Shown here: positions 63,821-64,000 of the stretch, piece by piece | Numbering within the stretch: the first letter of the stretch is position 1 | How the letters are laid out: each line of letters opens with the position of its first letter | NCBI GenBank assembly: GCA_019285755.1 | Contig: CP079103.1 | Location: 2,542,001-2,606,000, forward strand | DNA: 64,000 nucleotides | Direction of reading: 5' to 3' | From: Chitinophaga sp. E66 | GTDB taxonomy: Bacteria; Bacteroidota; Bacteroidia; Chitinophagales; Chitinophagaceae | Program-made: the position numbers and the translations under genes | Notes under the pieces: generated by a model | Told to the model about the DNA's origin: nothing | Seen by the model: the letters and a program-made list of their open reading frames with translations, nothing else | Databases searched by the model: none

Positions 63821-64000
63821 ATGCTGCGATTCCTTTTCCGCAAAACCGGCTATGGCCTGCTCGTGCTCTTCGGAGTGGTGAGCATCGTCTTCCTGCTGTT
63901 TAACGTCCTGCCCGCCGACCCGGCGCGGATGACGCTGGGGCAGCGGACAGACGTGGCCAGCCTGGAGGCCGTACGAAAGGAGTTGCACCTAGACAAGCCG
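63821..64000 (+). CDS. ABC transporter permease, dipeptide/oligopeptide type (5' part)
   Basis: MLRFLFRKTGYGLLVLFGVV and SIVFLLFNVLPADPARMTLG are the first membrane helix and the conserved LPGDPAR-type segment of DppB/OppB permeases; QRTDVASLEAVRKELHLDKP continues the same alignment. The gene runs off the right edge. It starts 5 bases after the previous stop. The substrate is probably a peptide or nickel, not decidable here. Confidence 0.9.
   Translation, partial: MLRFLFRKTGYGLLVLFGVVSIVFLLFNVLPADPARMTLGQRTDVASLEAVRKELHLDKP

Overview
The window looks like a chromosomal segment of a Bacteroidota bacterium, most likely Chitinophagaceae (Chitinophaga-like). Several promoters fit the Bacteroidota pattern TTTG-N19/20-TAnnTTTG. 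Many proteins are of types common in that phylum: a giant HYR/Ig-like surface protein, SusC-type barrels, an alpha-2-macroglobulin with a TonB plug, DUF2141/DUF2490/DUF481 envelope proteins, a DPP IV-type peptidase and a BT_3928-type DoxX protein. No plasmid, phage, transposase or CRISPR was seen. This assignment rests on gene content only; no database was searched.

The reading frames of a large share of the longer genes are broken by single-base shifts, including genes expected to be essential or highly conserved (lepA, folP, tilS, ispE, rlmH, etfA). Wherever I reconstructed the join, adding one base, usually to a short G/C run, restores a normal protein. I read these as consensus deletions in the sequence rather than pseudogenes, and I annotate each such gene as one CDS spanning its fragments.

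Layout. 1-5.4 kb: the 5' part of a giant exported repeat protein (minus strand), with five 267-bp HYR-type repeats at the left edge and a long leader. 5.8-13 kb: housekeeping genes (rpmI-rplT; ispE and a DUF151 nuclease; etfB-etfA; a TPR protein and tilS; a rhomboid protease and rlmH). 13.1-16.4 kb: two near-identical tRNA-Arg(ACG) genes flanking a TPR histidine kinase/LuxR regulator pair. 16.4-19.8 kb: a compact run of uncharacterised cytosolic proteins, two of them DUF2589-like. 20.1-27.1 kb: an alpha-2-macroglobulin with an intact thioester motif and an embedded TonB plug, next to a SusC-type barrel that lacks a plug. A perfect DNA dyad separates them from a divergent hybrid histidine kinase. 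27.3-37.9 kb: the hybrid kinase, a UbiA-family enzyme with an altered first motif, small stress-type proteins, a P-type ATPase, a zinc alcohol dehydrogenase, a CoA-transferase and a lipase-like hydrolase.

37.9-44.1 kb: a cobalamin-uptake operon under a B12 riboswitch, encoding a propeller lipoprotein, a BtuB-like receptor, a second propeller lipoprotein and a further surface lipoprotein, ending at a strong terminator. 44.1-50 kb: an MscS channel, several small hypotheticals, an intergenic hairpin/repeat element and a DUF481 protein. 50-64 kb: a DPP IV-like peptidase; an ACBP, ornithine aminotransferase and VIT-type transporter cluster; lepA and a Dph6-like ligase; manA and yraN; folP-cdaA; DUF1599; a DoxX/thioredoxin-like protein; and the start of an ABC peptide permease.
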